Of a stretch of 64,000 nt of DNA, positions 33,943 to 45,610 are shown in pieces (position 1 is the stretch's first letter; every line of letters starts with the position of its first letter). A model generated the notes under the pieces. The model made no database searches, was not told the origin of the DNA, and saw only the letters and a program-made list of their open reading frames with translations. Source of the stretch: Lumbricus terrestris (lineage: Eukaryota; Annelida; Clitellata; Crassiclitellata; Lumbricidae); contig OX457037.1 of NCBI GenBank assembly GCA_949752735.1, positions 34,796,956-34,860,955 of the forward strand, in the 5' to 3' direction. The position numbers and the translations under genes were made by a program.

Positions 33943-33991
33943 GATGACGTCATCGGCAACACGAAGCGTAATATTGAAAATGACGTCGTCA
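33943..33991 (-). promoter_or_regulatory. CRE (ATF/CREB) motifs upstream of the 33.8-kb ORF
   Basis: GATGACGTCATC (33,943-33,954) contains the palindromic TGACGTCA bound by CREB/ATF proteins. TGACGTCGTCA (33,981-33,991) overlaps a second, half-matching site. Their position just upstream of the ORF start fits a proximal promoter. Confidence 0.5.
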
Positions 33992-33999
33992 TTACTGCA

Positions 34000-35700
34000 G
34001 CGAAGGAAATCTATAATTAGTCTAAAGCGCGCTATATTAGCTTTTCAAGCTTGCCTTATAATAATAGCCAGACCTATTATAGCAGCAATAATTAAAATAA
34101 TAAAATAACGACATGCAGTGGTAGTAACGAATTAAACGTTGAAATATAAAATTAATTAATGCAGCAAAATTAATTGAGCGAAATGTTAATGGATTTGAAA
34201 ATTTTCGTAGCGCCGTAAATCGGTTTATGTAATTATATGCCGCTATAGCCTATGCGTCTATATGCGCGTGTACAGTTCTCCCCCCCCCCCCGTCAAGGTG
34301 TGTACGTACGTCGGGTCTGGCACTACTAGCAGGGAATCCCCTCTCTCCTCCGTGCACACTAAAGGGGGGGTCGGCCCCAGTCGAACTGTGTTGTAGTGTC
34401 AGAGATGGCCAACGGGGGTGCTAGGTCCCGTTGTTTGGTGTACCAGTGTACCACCCCTGTCCTACGGTCAGGGCCCCTACTACTCTACTCATTGACAAGG
34501 TGCTACCGAGCTTGGGCGCGGAAGGACAGTGTCCTACGACTGTTTTCTTTCACAGCTTGGGTCCGTTTAACCTCTTCCTCCTTTGTCCTCGTCCTCCTAA
34601 ATGTCCTCGCCGTCTTGTCCTAACGTCCTCTATAGTCCTTCACCTCGTTCGTCCGTTTCTCACCTCATCATAAAGTCAATCAAATCTTACACTACTCTGT
34701 CACTCACTGGACCTCTAAAGTCATCTCCGTCATTAAACTACTCAGTCACTAAATACAGAATTAACAGACATAATATTTGAATAGCGTTTCCGCTATGTAT
34801 CTTCAACACAATTATACAATGAGAACACAAAATACAATATAGCGCTAGACAACTTGAAGGCTAAAAATACACACTCGCTCATTCATTCATACAGCTTAAC
34901 TAAGGCAGCAACTGATAAGTGGGAAATTTCAGGTACGGGTTTCCCCCAATATATAAACATTGACTTTCTCTAGTCCACGTAAACATACCCTCGCATCGTT
35001 CGGTTTCAGTTCCTTGCAATCCAGTTCCTTTCGTCCTCCTCGTTCGAGTCCAGCCATTCGTCCTATCCTCCGAATAGACGCGTGCTTCCTCGATCCTCAA
35101 CAATTCCAGTTCGGCCTGAGCAATCCTTCCAAATCCCTTTTCCTCGAATCGTCTCATTCGCAGACCGAGCGTAAACAGCTTCCAAACTATCCTTCACAAT
35201 TTGATCCGTTTCCAAAATGCGGGCTGCTCCTCACGTCGTCCCTCCGTGGTACCGCCCTTCGTCTTCAACGTAACTTCTCCGTCGTCGTGGCATTTCTCTT
35301 CACGATCTCCCAGTCCTCCGTTTCCAGTAACGCTTCCGATCCTGATCCGTTTGATCCAAGGTCGACGTCGTCACTGCTTCTTTAACTTCGCGGCAACTTC
35401 CTCTCACGAAATCCCGAAGTCCTCATCGTCGTGGAACGCTCATCCACGAAATCCTCTGCTCCTCCACGGAATCCTCTGCTCCTCCGGAAATCTGTAACGT
35501 CTCTACGAATCTCTAAAACATCGTCCTCACTATTCGGAATTACTCGTCGCATAATCTTCACGTAACTTCACTTCTTCTCGAACGTCTCTAAGTCTTTAAC
35601 GCCGTCCGGATCCGTTTGATCCCAGGACGCGGCGGGCCGTACTTCACTTCATCTCCGCTGTCGAGCTCAACGTAAAGGGCTCCGTCGACTCTCCTGATCG
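34000..35700. other. CpG-richer region, possible decayed element
   Basis: Downstream (minus strand) of a TATA box at 35.75 kb. A minus-strand frame (about 35,735-35,588) reads SPFTLCSIRRVDGALYVE, then LDSGDEVKYGPPRPGIKR, with no ATG. The phrase GATCCGTTTGATCC recurs near 35,347 and 35,611. Plus-strand ORFs here are Ser/Pro-rich from CT-rich composition. A poly-C run lies at 34,281. No family is recognised; an LTR-like or retrotransposon remnant is one possibility. Confidence 0.3.
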
Positions 35701-35746
35701 AACACAACGTGAAAGGCGAAAGGCCTCGTTTGTTCGTCGTCACTCC

Positions 35747-35754
35747 CTTTTATA
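35747..35754 (-). promoter_or_regulatory. TATA box with upstream duplicated element
   Basis: TATAAAAG on the minus strand. Upstream of it (minus strand) are two copies of a ~32-bp element beginning GTCAGCGTGG on the plus strand (35,911-35,942 and 35,951-35,982), spaced 40 bp. Duplicated upstream elements plus a TATA box resemble a core promoter or the U3 part of an LTR. Confidence 0.4.
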
Positions 35755-36390
35755 CACTTTCAGATTCGCATCAGCAGAAACGGCTATTTCTGCCTGTTCT
35801 CTCCCTTTGTCCGTCTGCCACCGTCCAAATGGAGTGCCGCAGTCCCTGTCTGTATGCCACGCCATCCACTTGCAAAGACACTGAAAGAAGTAGGTCGAAG
35901 TTTTCCCTCCGTCAGCGTGGGCTAGATTATCAGGCCTGAATTCTGCAACTGTCAGCGTGGTCTAGATTATCAGGTCTAAGTTCTCCCACATATTACCACA
36001 CACACATACATCCTTCATACATTCATACCTACACACAGTTGATAATAATCGAGATTAAGCTGGCGCTATATAAGTAAGAAACCACGTTTCTCACACGTGC
36101 ATGTACGTGCGTGTGAACGGCCTACTCACACACGCGTGCATGTAGGCCATTATAAGGGTATCCTATCAACAGGGCGCAAGAGGGCGCAATCAACAGGGCG
36201 AAACTCAAACTGACGCATGTAAGCCTACCTAATAGGAAGATCTTAAGGAGTAAAGATGATTAAAAGAAAGAAATATGGCCAGTTAAATATTTTCTAATCC
36301 ATAAAACCTATTATAAAATCATCACATCATTTGATTATAAAAGCTACTTTGATTATAAAAGGTACTATGCTTTTAGGCTATAGGCCAAGC

Positions 36391-36537
36391 CATAGGCGCA
36401 ATCACGTCCTAAAAGTTGGGGGGACCATAATGAATCACGTCCTAAAAGTTGGGGGGACCATAATAATAAAGTTAGGGGACAACTCAAAAGTTGGGGGGGA
36501 CGCGTCCCGTGGGTCCCATAGGGTGGTTGCGCCTATG
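36391..36537. mobile_element. 147-bp MITE with perfect 8-bp target duplication
   Basis: The ends CATAGGCGCAA and TTGCGCCTATG are exact complements. It is flanked by GGCCAAGC on both sides (36,383-36,390 and 36,538-36,545). The interior has a direct duplication of CACGTCCTAAAAGTTGGGG. A second copy in the opposite orientation is at 53,139-53,283. Confidence 0.9.
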
Positions 36538-36759
36538 GGCCAAGCTACTAAAATGCTATAGCTATATAAGACTGATGGACATAATTATTGGAAAAAGAGA
36601 GTTGAAGATAAAGCAAAGCTACTTTCATTTCATTTCAAGACCGTGTGATTTCGATTGCGCTTCGCCTTTTAAACCACGCTCTTCATTTACCTTTTCGGTT
36701 TTCGCCTGTTAAAACTTGCGCTCTTTGACTTATCGACCTGCCCAGTGCTTAAAGCGTGG

Positions 36760-36922
36760 AAAAATAAGTGCCTGGACGTCCCTTACTTTTCCAAAATAAG
36801 TGCCTGGACGTCCCTTACTTCTCCAAAATAAGTGCCTGGACGTCCCTTACTTTTCCAAAATAAGTGCCTGGACGTCCCTTACTTTTCCAAAATAAGTGCC
36901 TGGACGCCCCTTACCTTTCCAG
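36760..36922. repeat. 32-bp tandem repeat, five copies, each with GGACGTCC
   Basis: The unit is AAAATAAGTGCCTGGACGTC followed by CCTTACTTTTCC. The last copy is diverged. Each of the first four carries the palindrome GGACGTCC. Confidence 0.95.
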
Positions 36923-37056
36923 ACTGTGCTGGCCAATAACGGCGTGCAGATTTTAAAACAAGTGCATGGACGCCGTCCATGACCGTCCAGTCACACTTTA
37001 AGCCCTGGACCCGCCAAAATTGCCCTTCAATGAGCGTTCGTTCTATTCATTTTCGG

Positions 37057-37138
37057 CCCTTTTGATGGCGCCCTTTTGATGGCGCCCTTTTGATGGCGCC
37101 CTTTTGAAGGCGCCCTTTTGATGGCGCCCTTTTGATTT
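37057..37138. repeat. 14-bp tandem repeat, six copies
   Basis: The unit is GGCGCCCTTTTGAT, with one copy reading GAAG. Confidence 0.95.
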
Positions 37139-37750
37139 CTCTCATGCTATTTGTCTGTTCACCCTAGGCCTATATCGACCATGCGCTCTAATGACCATGT
37201 GCTCTATTGATTTTCACCCTGTTGATTGCGCCCTTTGATAGTAAACCGGCCCTAAGGGCAAGAAGAACTGTATAGGTTTATCGCTGAAATTTGGCAATGC
37301 TTCAATATAGGCCGAATACGTGACAACAAAATTAGACTGGAACCATTTCAGTCATGTAAGAAGACCAAGACCCCAAAATAATTGAATTTGGTCCTTTATA
37401 AATACTGTTTAGTGTAGAACATTGGTAAATTTTAGAAAGACGAAATCTGGAATCACCTTTCTTCTGAAATTCGTGGCAGGATTTTTGTAGGAAATTCACC
37501 TGCATCTTTCGCTGCTTGAAGACATTTCTCTTTTCATGGGCCTGTCATGCTGAGAGCGCTTCTGAATAGCTCTGCTGTGAGAAGCGCTTTACAAATGCTT
37601 TATTAGATTAGATTAGATTAGAAAATGGCGTCAGAAAAAATGATCGACGACACGGTATACCGTCGGCGGTTGCCGTCCGCCCAAAATTCCCCAACAAAAA
37701 ACCCCGAATTCACCCCTCCCCCCAAGCAGAGGGACTAGATAAAAGACTGG

Positions 37751-37866
37751 ACCCCATATGCTGTAGCGCATTGGATAGCACACTGGCATGGAAAGCGAGA
37801 GGCAACGAGTTCGCGCCCCCTATGGGCCGGACGTGCTTTATAGGCTGCTATTAGCGCCGAAACTTT
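37751..37866 (+). mobile_element. tRNA-derived SINE, family 4
   Basis: The head has an A-box-like TGTAGCGCATTGGATAGCAC and a B-box-like GAGTTCGCGCC, then a body ending GGCTGCTATTAGCGCCG. The same head and body recur reversed at 59,601-59,706, which supports a dispersed family rather than a tRNA gene. Confidence 0.65.
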
Positions 37867-37990
37867 AAAAAAGATTAATGTCGTCAAGATGATTGGGGCA
37901 TGATTTGCGAGGAGTACCATGGGTGTAATATTCTCAATAATCCGAGTCATGGCAGCCCGCATATTATAATTATATAGTTTCCATTTAACC

Positions 37991-38332
37991 CAGGGGTTCC
38001 CAACCTTTTTTGACTGTCGGGCCACTTTTTCTAAGGTAGAGAACACGAGGACCACTTATCTTAGTTGAAGGACATTAGGACATTAACAAGGCTAAAATTT
38101 AATTAACTAAAGGCGCATAAAATTGTTATAATTGAATCAAAATAGAATGTTTTATGCGATTTATTAGTATAAAAAAATAATTTGTAATAAAAAAGAATTA
38201 TATATTCTATCATGTCCAAATTGTCAATTTTTACATATATATAGTTTTCTTAGTTCATTGAGACGCTGCGGGCCATTTTTGTAGGCCAGGCGGGCCACAT
38301 TTGGCCCGCGGGCCACGGGTTGGGAACCGCTG
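37991..38332. mobile_element. hAT-type MITE (CAGGGGTTCCCAACC ends), 342 bp
   Basis: The left end is CAGGGGTTCCCAACC. The right end reads GGGTTGGGAACCGCTG. It is flanked by ATTTAACC and ATTTAGCC (7 of 8). The GGGCCAC and TGGCCCGCGGGCCAC motifs and the end sequence are typical of Charlie-like hAT elements. Confidence 0.9.
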
Positions 38333-39815
38333 ATTTAGCCTATACAAGGACTATTATTTTCATCAATTCAGTTTCCATTTACACAAAACATAATTTTCAT
38401 CAGACATCAGTGCAACATTTATTTTTACAAGTATTACAACTTTAGACTTATTTAATCAAACCAACATCCTTTTCATTTACGAAAACATTTTAACATTTGC
38501 ATTGCCATTTTGAATTAATCTACCAACCTAAAAATAACCAACAGAGAGGATAATCGACCAACCTTAACTAAACAGTCGTTTTGCTAGTTTATATGGGTAG
38601 CTCTGTATTAACATCAGCCTTTATTCTAAGCATCTCGGGGGAAATTCCCCAAGGAATGACACGCCACAGAAACGCGAGTTATGAGCTAAGTTGCGCGCCT
38701 CAGCGGTTGTCGTCCGCCGACCGAACGGCCGTTTGACCGACCCATGCCCACCCCCAGAAACCTAAAACCCACAGCATAGGATCTAGGTTAAACACTGGGT
38801 AATCTATCGTTTTAGCGTCGGTAATTATTCGCCATTGCATGGGTTTTAGCGTTGGCCGAACACAATCGGGTTGAGGAAAATAATTATTGATAAATAGAAG
38901 TCGGATTGATGAAAATAATTTGTATGAAATAGAAGCGAGATTAATAAAAAATATATTGATGAATAGTATTTGCTGACGAAATAGAAGCGGGATTGATCAG
39001 ACTAATTCTTGCCTAAACAGAAGCTGGATCGATGAAAAGGATTTTCGCGAAACTAGAAGTTGGATTGATTAAAAATAACAATGCTGCAGCTAGCGAATAA
39101 TTACCGACGCTAAAACGATATATTACCAAACACTGATTAATAATTATGCAGCAGCTTAATCACTGTCAAAATTGTTGATTAGGCTATATTGCCAGTTGGA
39201 AGTTGAATTTATGCCCAGGCAGGGTGATTCCCACCGCACCCCCGTTATAGACCCATCCGTCTATAAGGTCTCGGCAATTGCAGCGTGTACTCACCTCGAA
39301 TCTTGCCAGTACAGCCTTGGATACTAACACCACAAACTTCATTTTCATCCATTCGGTTAAGTTCATCAAGCACGTGTAATTAAATGGTATATTAGTTTCA
39401 ACCGAGGTTGGAGTGATTACTTACGGGTTCTGATTTGTCTTCTTTTTAGATTCCACTTTCGTCTTTTCAAACGTATTATCCTTTTGCTTTCGTTTTTGTG
39501 CTCCAGATTTGTGTTTATATTCCATCGTTACGAAAGAAATAATTATGTCATTTAGATTACTTAATGATTGAAGTCGGACGTCGTAGACGCATTTATTAGC
39601 AGAAAAACGTTCTAAGACGGAAGTGGCCCAGTGGGCGTGGCAAAACACTAGTAAGTAAGGTAATGGTCAGTTGTCTGAAACTTAAACGGTTGTAAGCTTA
39701 GTCATTGGATCGTTGTTGTTGACTTTTTATCTAGCGCGCCTAGATATAAATAACACTATACAGTCTCTACTTGTAATTAAGTGGCAGTAATGATTTTTAG
39801 GCTATATTAGGCTGA
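38333..39815. other. Spacer, nothing coding recognised
   Basis: Around 38,870-39,080 the phrases GAAGCGGGATTGAT / GAAGTCGGATTGATGAAAAT recur every ~50 bases, a degenerate tandem repeat. A fragment at 39,814-39,855 (CCAGTTAGCTACATCGGTAA) matches the head of the SINE at 43.0 kb. Confidence 0.5.
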
Positions 39816-39867
39816 TCCAGTTAGCTACATCGGTAAGAGCGCGGGCCTAAATCTATCTATCTAGGTG

Positions 39868-40215
39868 GGTCCGTAGCTCAGTGGAGAGAGCGTTGGCCGA
39901 TAAGCTGAGAGTCATTATCGCGACCCGGGTTCAAGCCTCGCTCAGGGCAAAAATTTATTTGAATTTTCTGTTAGCTGCCAGTGGCGCTTTCTGATGTGCT
40001 GTTTGCCTCGGGTCTGTTGAAAAATAAGTTAGCCCCTCCCACTCCTGGCTTGGCCGATCAGGAGAGTTCCAACACTTAGGCCATTAGTTAAGTTACCGAA
40101 CCTGTTGTAGCCGACCTGCGTGTCGTGCGAAGCTGGCCGTATTTCGTATAACTTGTACCTGTAATCGTTCTGCGGTGTGTCAGATTGAATTTGAATAAAC
40201 GAATATTATTAATCT
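39868..40215 (+). mobile_element. tRNA-derived SINE, family 2 (~345 bp)
   Basis: It begins GGGTCCGTAGCTCAGTGGAG (A box) and has CCGGGTTCAAGCC (B box) about 55 bases later. The acceptor ends do not pair, so this is a SINE head and not a functional tRNA gene. The 3' end reads GCGGTGTGTCAGATTG, then GAATAAACGAATATTATT. A related tail (GCGGTGTGTCAACCGG, then AATAAAGAGAATATTATT) stands alone at about 40,965-41,012. Confidence 0.75.
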
Positions 40216-41160
40216 ATCCATCTGACCATGGCCGACGATCTTCGGCAAGTGTGGTAATTTTGTGACCGAGTCGCTAGATGGTGACAGATATCTTTATCAT
40301 TTTGCCTGCGCTGCTTAAAACCTTGACCTGTTAATTGAACAAACAAAAAACCTTAGCCCTGGTCTACGGCGCTATCAATGATCTGCAAATTGTCTTCGAC
40401 AGTGGCCTTCAGAGGACCGGGCAAGGCCGTATTTAGGGGGAGAGGTATTTTGGGTTTTGAGCACCCCTCCCCCCCCATTTGAATGATGTAAAAATGAAGT
40501 CGGCCAATGTTAATGCTAGGACACGCAATGCGAGAACTCAGAGGAATTTAATTATTTAAGCTCTTATAATTATTTCTACGTGAAATTTTACAATAGATTA
40601 TAATTATTATGACGTTCATCTAATCATGATGATCTAATCACGACGTTGATCTAATCATGAAGATGGCGTGGAAGATGCTTTAGTTAATTGATTCGGTGTT
40701 TGTCGGTTTGCTCAAGATCGAATAAGCACTTCCGAAATTAAATCCTGGCAATAGCCTTAGGACCGGGGATTTCGAAGATTCAAATGCCATGCCCAATTAT
40801 ATTAGAAAGTAGACGCTGATCCAGTTCGTAGGCTATAGAAGCTTGATGACGACATACTATTGCAGGCGGTCTGCTCAGTTGGTGTAGTTAAGATTTGTGT
40901 ATTCTGTGATCTCCGTCCTTGTGAATTGTTTAAATTGCATAAGTGTAGCCTACATTGTAACCGGTTGCGGTGTGTCAACCGGATTGTTAATAAAGAGAAT
41001 ATTATTATCGATCCATTGAAAAAGTGAAGATAAATGCTGACTGCTGAGCGTCTGTCAATCGGTCTGCATGTGTTGTTGGCGGATCTCTGAGGCACGCAGA
41101 GTGACGTAGGCCTATGACGTAGTTACTGGTAGGCCTACATAATAATTTATAGCCCTATAA
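40216..41160. other. Spacer with a SINE-tail fragment
   Basis: Apart from the family-2 tail at ~40,965-41,012 and a repeated TCTAATCATGA / GATCTAATCACGA phrase near 40,620-40,660, no feature was recognised. Confidence 0.45.
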
Positions 41161-41197
41161 CTATTGGATCCTCTTACAGTCTGTCTTTCTATGCCTC

Positions 41198-41340
41198 ACT
41201 CTGTCTCTCTCTATATCTCTATCTCTGTTTCTGTCTCTGTCTCTGTCTCTGTCTCTGTCTCTGTCTCTATCTCTGTCTCCGTCTCTGCCTGTCTGCCTGT
41301 CTGTCTGTCTGTGTCTGTCCCAGTGTCATTTTCTCTGTCT
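41198..41340. repeat. (TCTCTG)n and (CTGT)n simple repeat
   Basis: Runs of TCTGTC hexamers grading into CTGTCTGT. Confidence 0.95.
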
Positions 41341-41470
41341 GTGCGCGTCTAAACCACGATCTCCACCTCTCGGACCTCTAGAGACTAGCGCACGTACGTC
41401 TAAATCTTCTGCTGTTTTCTACTTGTCATTTGATTTCTACAACTTTTTCACATTGCTATTTGTGAGGTGC

Positions 41471-41884
41471 CATGGGCGGAGACTTAGACTTGGGAGACGG
41501 AGACTTGGGGATGGTCCCTCAAATGCTTGTGGTGGGGACCGTCCATTGTCAGGTCACCCCAATATTTAAGAAAAGAAATATTAAAAATTAGCATCGTAAC
41601 TTTTTACAGTGATTAGGCTAATTATTTAATTTTGGCAATATTGCAAGAAGTAAGGACTATAAAGACTGGAATATGAAAGGACTAAAAAAGGTCATCAGCT
41701 TTTAATCAGGGATAATTATATGTTTTCAGGAGATAAAAAAAAGGCTGTGGGAAATTTTGGTCGATGAAGATGGAAATTTTCGTCGGCGACTCTGCCGTCC
41801 GCCCAAAAAGTCGCGCATCGGCGATCATTGTCTTTCGGCCACTCGTTCGTCCCCCAGAACTTCTAGACCAAGTCTCCGCCCAAG
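41471..41884. mobile_element. 414-bp MITE with 17-bp inverted ends
   Basis: The left end is CATGGGCGGAGACTTAG. The right end in reverse complement is CTTGGGCGGAGACTTGG (15 of 17). The flanks TGAGGTGC and TGAGGTAT match at 6 of 8. No ORF. Confidence 0.75.
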
Positions 41885-42065
41885 TGAGGTATATAGGCCT
41901 ACATTACAAATAATGTGCATGTAGGTCCTAAGTACCGGTATAATATTATGTTGTGTAGCCGTGTATGGAATACCCTCGTTTTCGGAACTACTTACACGAT
42001 GCAAACATTTTCTTGAGGCGAGTGCACGCTGTAGTAGCCTAGTACTTCGGGCTTAACGACACTTT

Positions 42066-42255
42066 TTCATATCGAAGATGATTAGTGTCGGAGGCAGAGT
42101 ACAACCTCTCACTCCACGTTTATATTGCGACCGAGCCACCCGCAGTAAAGATCCGAGAAATAAATCTCTGATAAACCGACCGACTGGGAATCGACCCCGG
42201 GCCGCCGGCGTGGCGAGCGGGCTACCAACCCACTCGGCCACTCAGGATCTCTCAA
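42066..42255 (-). mobile_element. tRNA-derived SINE, family 5
   Basis: On the minus strand the head reads GTGGCCGAGTGGGTTGGTAG (A box) and GGGGTCGATTCCC (B box) ~35 bases later, followed by a body containing GTTTATCAGAG. Only one copy is seen, so 'SINE' rather than an isolated tRNA relic is an inference. Confidence 0.55.
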
Positions 42256-42259
42256 AAAG

Positions 42260-43000
42260 GGTGAGTGGCAGTAGTACTTCGGGGTGCACGCTGTATATAG
42301 GCCTAGGTTATATGTACCCTCGTGTACAGCCCTGCATAGAAGCCTAGTAGGTTACAATCGACGAAGACTTCGATTCACGCAGTTTTGACGCAGATGACGT
42401 GAACGATTGGTCTACAATATTATTATTGTCATCGTCTCAAAGTGAATTATCCACCGCAGCACAAAACCCTATTGCCAAAGACATCGCCCGTCTCAATCAA
42501 TCGTAGAATGTACCGTGTTCATCGTTCAGTCGACCCATTTGACCCATTTCTTCGTTCGACCGCCACATTTGATTAAAAACTGCTCAGCATTGTAGCTTCA
42601 TCATCGAAAGGAAAGCAAAGGAGAGATCGAGTGATAAAGTGAGTCCGGTGATTGCTAGCGATTCCTTTCTTTAGATCCACGTAATATTGGATTGTTGGAG
42701 TAGATCAATGATCAGTTCATGCGAACCACGTGTCGCCGCAATCTAATTCCGTTCTCACCGCCAGTCCAAGCGACACCCCCAGTAAATCTTTTTTGGCGGC
42801 AATCAGTGGTGCTGCTAGACGTCTATATTCGCGGGGAGCGGGTGATGCCAGTCGCCGCCCTCCCGCCCCATTCCGATGGATATTCTGAATTTCATATGGA
42901 AGCAGGAATTTCGATGCTAGGGGAACCCCGTTGAATGCTTTGTTTTATAATCAAAGAGAAATAATTATGACACGAACTCAAACTATACTTTTAGTATCTT
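42260..43000. other. Spacer, nothing recognised
   Basis: No coherent coding frame or repeat family identified. Confidence 0.45.
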
Positions 43001-43002
43001 GA

Positions 43003-43273
43003 TCTGGCCTAGTTAGCTACACCGGTAAGTGCGAGCTGCATTCGTCTGTTGGTTGCAACGGACTGCGGTTCAAGCCCCGGGCTGGGAGTTGACATTCAGA
43101 GATTTAGATATCTCGGGCTAGCACGTGTGGGACGCAGAGGCGCAAGCTCCTGCGGAGCGACCTTGGGCAAGTTGCTTACCCATCATTGTCTGTGGGGAAG
43201 GCAACGGGAAACCACCTCACTCATCTCATCCCCAGGGGCGTAGAGCCAATGAACCTGCCTTCGGGCAGAGCAC

Positions 43274-43316
<43 letters not shown>

Positions 43317-43318
43317 TT
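43003..43318 (+). mobile_element. tRNA-derived SINE, family 3, with (ATC)n tail
   Basis: The head is CTGGCCTAGTTAGCTACACC (A box) and GGTTCAAGCCCC (B box). The body contains GACCTTGGGCAAGTTGCTTA and GGCAACGGGAAACCACCTCA. It ends at an (ATC)n tract (43,270-43,318). A head fragment of the same family is at 39,814. Confidence 0.75.
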
Positions 43319-43329
43319 GATCTACATAT

Positions 43330-44910
43330 ATATTCATATATACATATATACATATATAGATATACATGATACATCTGCAATTAAGGTCTTTGAGAAATTC
43401 AACGAAATGAATGACTGCGCTACTAGGCTACTTCATTCTCAATGGGAGGCAGTTTTTCATGACAAACACACACATTACATAATACATTTATAAATAATTA
43501 TATAGACAGACGTAGGCTACAGACTAGTAGGCTACCATCTTATAACAGCATTGTAGGTTCTGAGTAACGTTTCAATTGAGTGGCAAGTCGATGTCAGACA
43601 GACAGACAGATAGACAGACACACAGACAGACAGACAGTCAAAGAGACAGCATGGTCAGTCAACTCAGAGTTGAGAACTCAATAAACCTACACCTGAAGGA
43701 TGTCCTTCACGAGAGTCTTCACACTCTGCAGCTGTAAATAGTTAACTTTTGCCCATCACGATAGGGTGACAGCGCAGCCCGAGAACATTGGGGTATACAT
43801 TTACTATCGGGGACGCTATTAGGCTATATAGTGTCTGATTCGGATATTGTATAGGCCCCAAATGTCATTTCGACCGTGGAGACGACATGACAATAATAAT
43901 TATTAGGCAATTATAGATGATCGGCAGACGCGATTGAGATTGATTCTGGTTGGTCGATCAACGAAACGGAAACACGTCTTTCTTCACTATGGGACTTCCG
44001 GACCGGGCAATGGAGGGGTGGTAATGCTCTGGTGCCCTGATTTTCGTTGTCTGTCCTGGGTTGAGGCGCGGCACTGCCGACCACCAGCAGAAACCAGCGT
44101 GCGACATGGGTCGCTCGGACACAATGGATGAATATGGATTAGTCCCAAAGGAATGATCATAAAGACGGATATATTTTTACAGATCGATAATAATAGGCCT
44201 AATATACGAATATTATAAGCGACCTATTATGAGAGAAAGACGTGGGTATATTTTCTTTTTAACGGCGTCGATCTTAGCAATGATGATTGGCGACACCCGC
44301 CTCGTTTATCTAGACTTGGTACTGGCGCCTCTCAAAAGCGGAAGTGACGTGGATGAATGGTAAAAGGTGGAGAGAGAGACTGTAAGCTAATTTTATTGAA
44401 TTTCAATCGTGTTGGTCTATGCATGACCTTTAACTTTGCGTTACGTTCAGACGAATTGGCTAATTGCATCTAATTCTTCCAAATGCGCCCTAATTATTTT
44501 TTCTATAGACCACGCCTATAGAATCAAAGGATAATTAGGACACGTTTAGAAGAATTAGATGCCGGAAGATCATACAGGCCTAATTACAATTATAAGCCTA
44601 TAGATGGTCTGACAATTCGGATCCAATAGGCTAATTCATCACAAGATCGCATACGACTCAGCTGCAATTCAGCGCAGGGACAAAACAATAAGAGTCTGAA
44701 TAACAACAACAACACAATAAATTGTAAAAAAACTTGAAGCTGTTTTTGTCAAGTGTGATGGTTAGGTCCATAGTATGACAACAGAAGTTTGCAAAGGCAT
44801 TTCCACTATTGAACAGCTATTCAGTATTCATATATATGCTATTATAGGCCACACTGTTTATAGCCAAAACCGGCAAGTCAATGCAAGATAGTGAATGTAG
44901 CTACATGTAT
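43330..44910. other. Spacer with a 33-bp inverted repeat
   Basis: A hairpin-capable pair at about 44,467-44,499 (GCATCTAATTCTTC...) and 44,531-44,563 (...GAAGAATTAGATGC) is separated by ~30 bases. (GACA)n occurs near 43,595-43,640. No gene recognised. Confidence 0.5.
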
Positions 44911-44916
44911 TGCATT

Positions 44917-45120
44917 GTGGGGCGCGGTGGTGTAGTGGTGGCGTCGTTGCTTTGAAGCCGGAAGGTTCGAGGTTCGAATCTATCTCAAGTCGCCGCGTAT
45001 GGACCTTGGGCAAGTCCTTCACTCGCAATTGCTCAGCGCTTCGATGCAGTGTCCGCGCTGTAGTCGGGAGCGCCTCTGAGTAGCGGATGAGAGCTTAAAG
45101 AGGCGCTATAACAAGTTCGC
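44917..45120 (+). mobile_element. tRNA-derived SINE, family 1
   Basis: A full-length copy: GGGGCGCGGTGGTGTAGTGG head, GGTTCGAGGTTCGAATC B box, CAAGTCCTTCACTCGCAATT body and GGGAGCGCCTCTGAGTAG...AGGCGCTATA tail. Confidence 0.92.
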
Positions 45121-45371
45121 ATACAAACAAAGCATTCGTCATCTCTTGCCAACTCTTCGTGAGTCCATGGAGGCATTCCTGCGGTATAGCCTACTTCGCA
45201 AGAGAGACCATCCTTTCATGCTGCATGCCACTTACTTATTGTCAACTGATTTTTTAAACATGTATATAAGCTTAGTTTGTCAAACGATGCATTTTAAATG
45301 TTGCTTCGTTGTGCATGGATGTTTTTTAAAAATCTACTGCTATCCCGTCATAGCCTACGCTTTAATGTCGA

Positions 45372-45512
<141 letters not shown>

Positions 45513-45528
45513 ACTTAATTAAGTCCTA

Positions 45529-45610
45529 ATTGTTATAGCGCCCTTTCAAGATTCCTACTCGGAGGCGCTTCCGACTACAATGATGCGGAAACCGAATCGG
45601 AGTTCGACAT
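45529..45610 (-). mobile_element. SINE family 1 tail fragment
   Basis: Reverse-orientation copy of the 3' part: TTATAGCGCCCTTTCAAG...GGAGGCGCTTCCGACTAC, then the start of the body. The head is missing. Confidence 0.7.

Noticed and set aside
34960..35385. 141-codon plus-strand ORF
   Set aside because: Ser/Pro composition follows the CT-rich strand. No splice or start context and no family resemblance.
39868..39950. Functional tRNA gene
   Set aside because: A and B boxes are present, but the acceptor stem does not pair and the sequence continues into a SINE-like body with an AT-rich tail.
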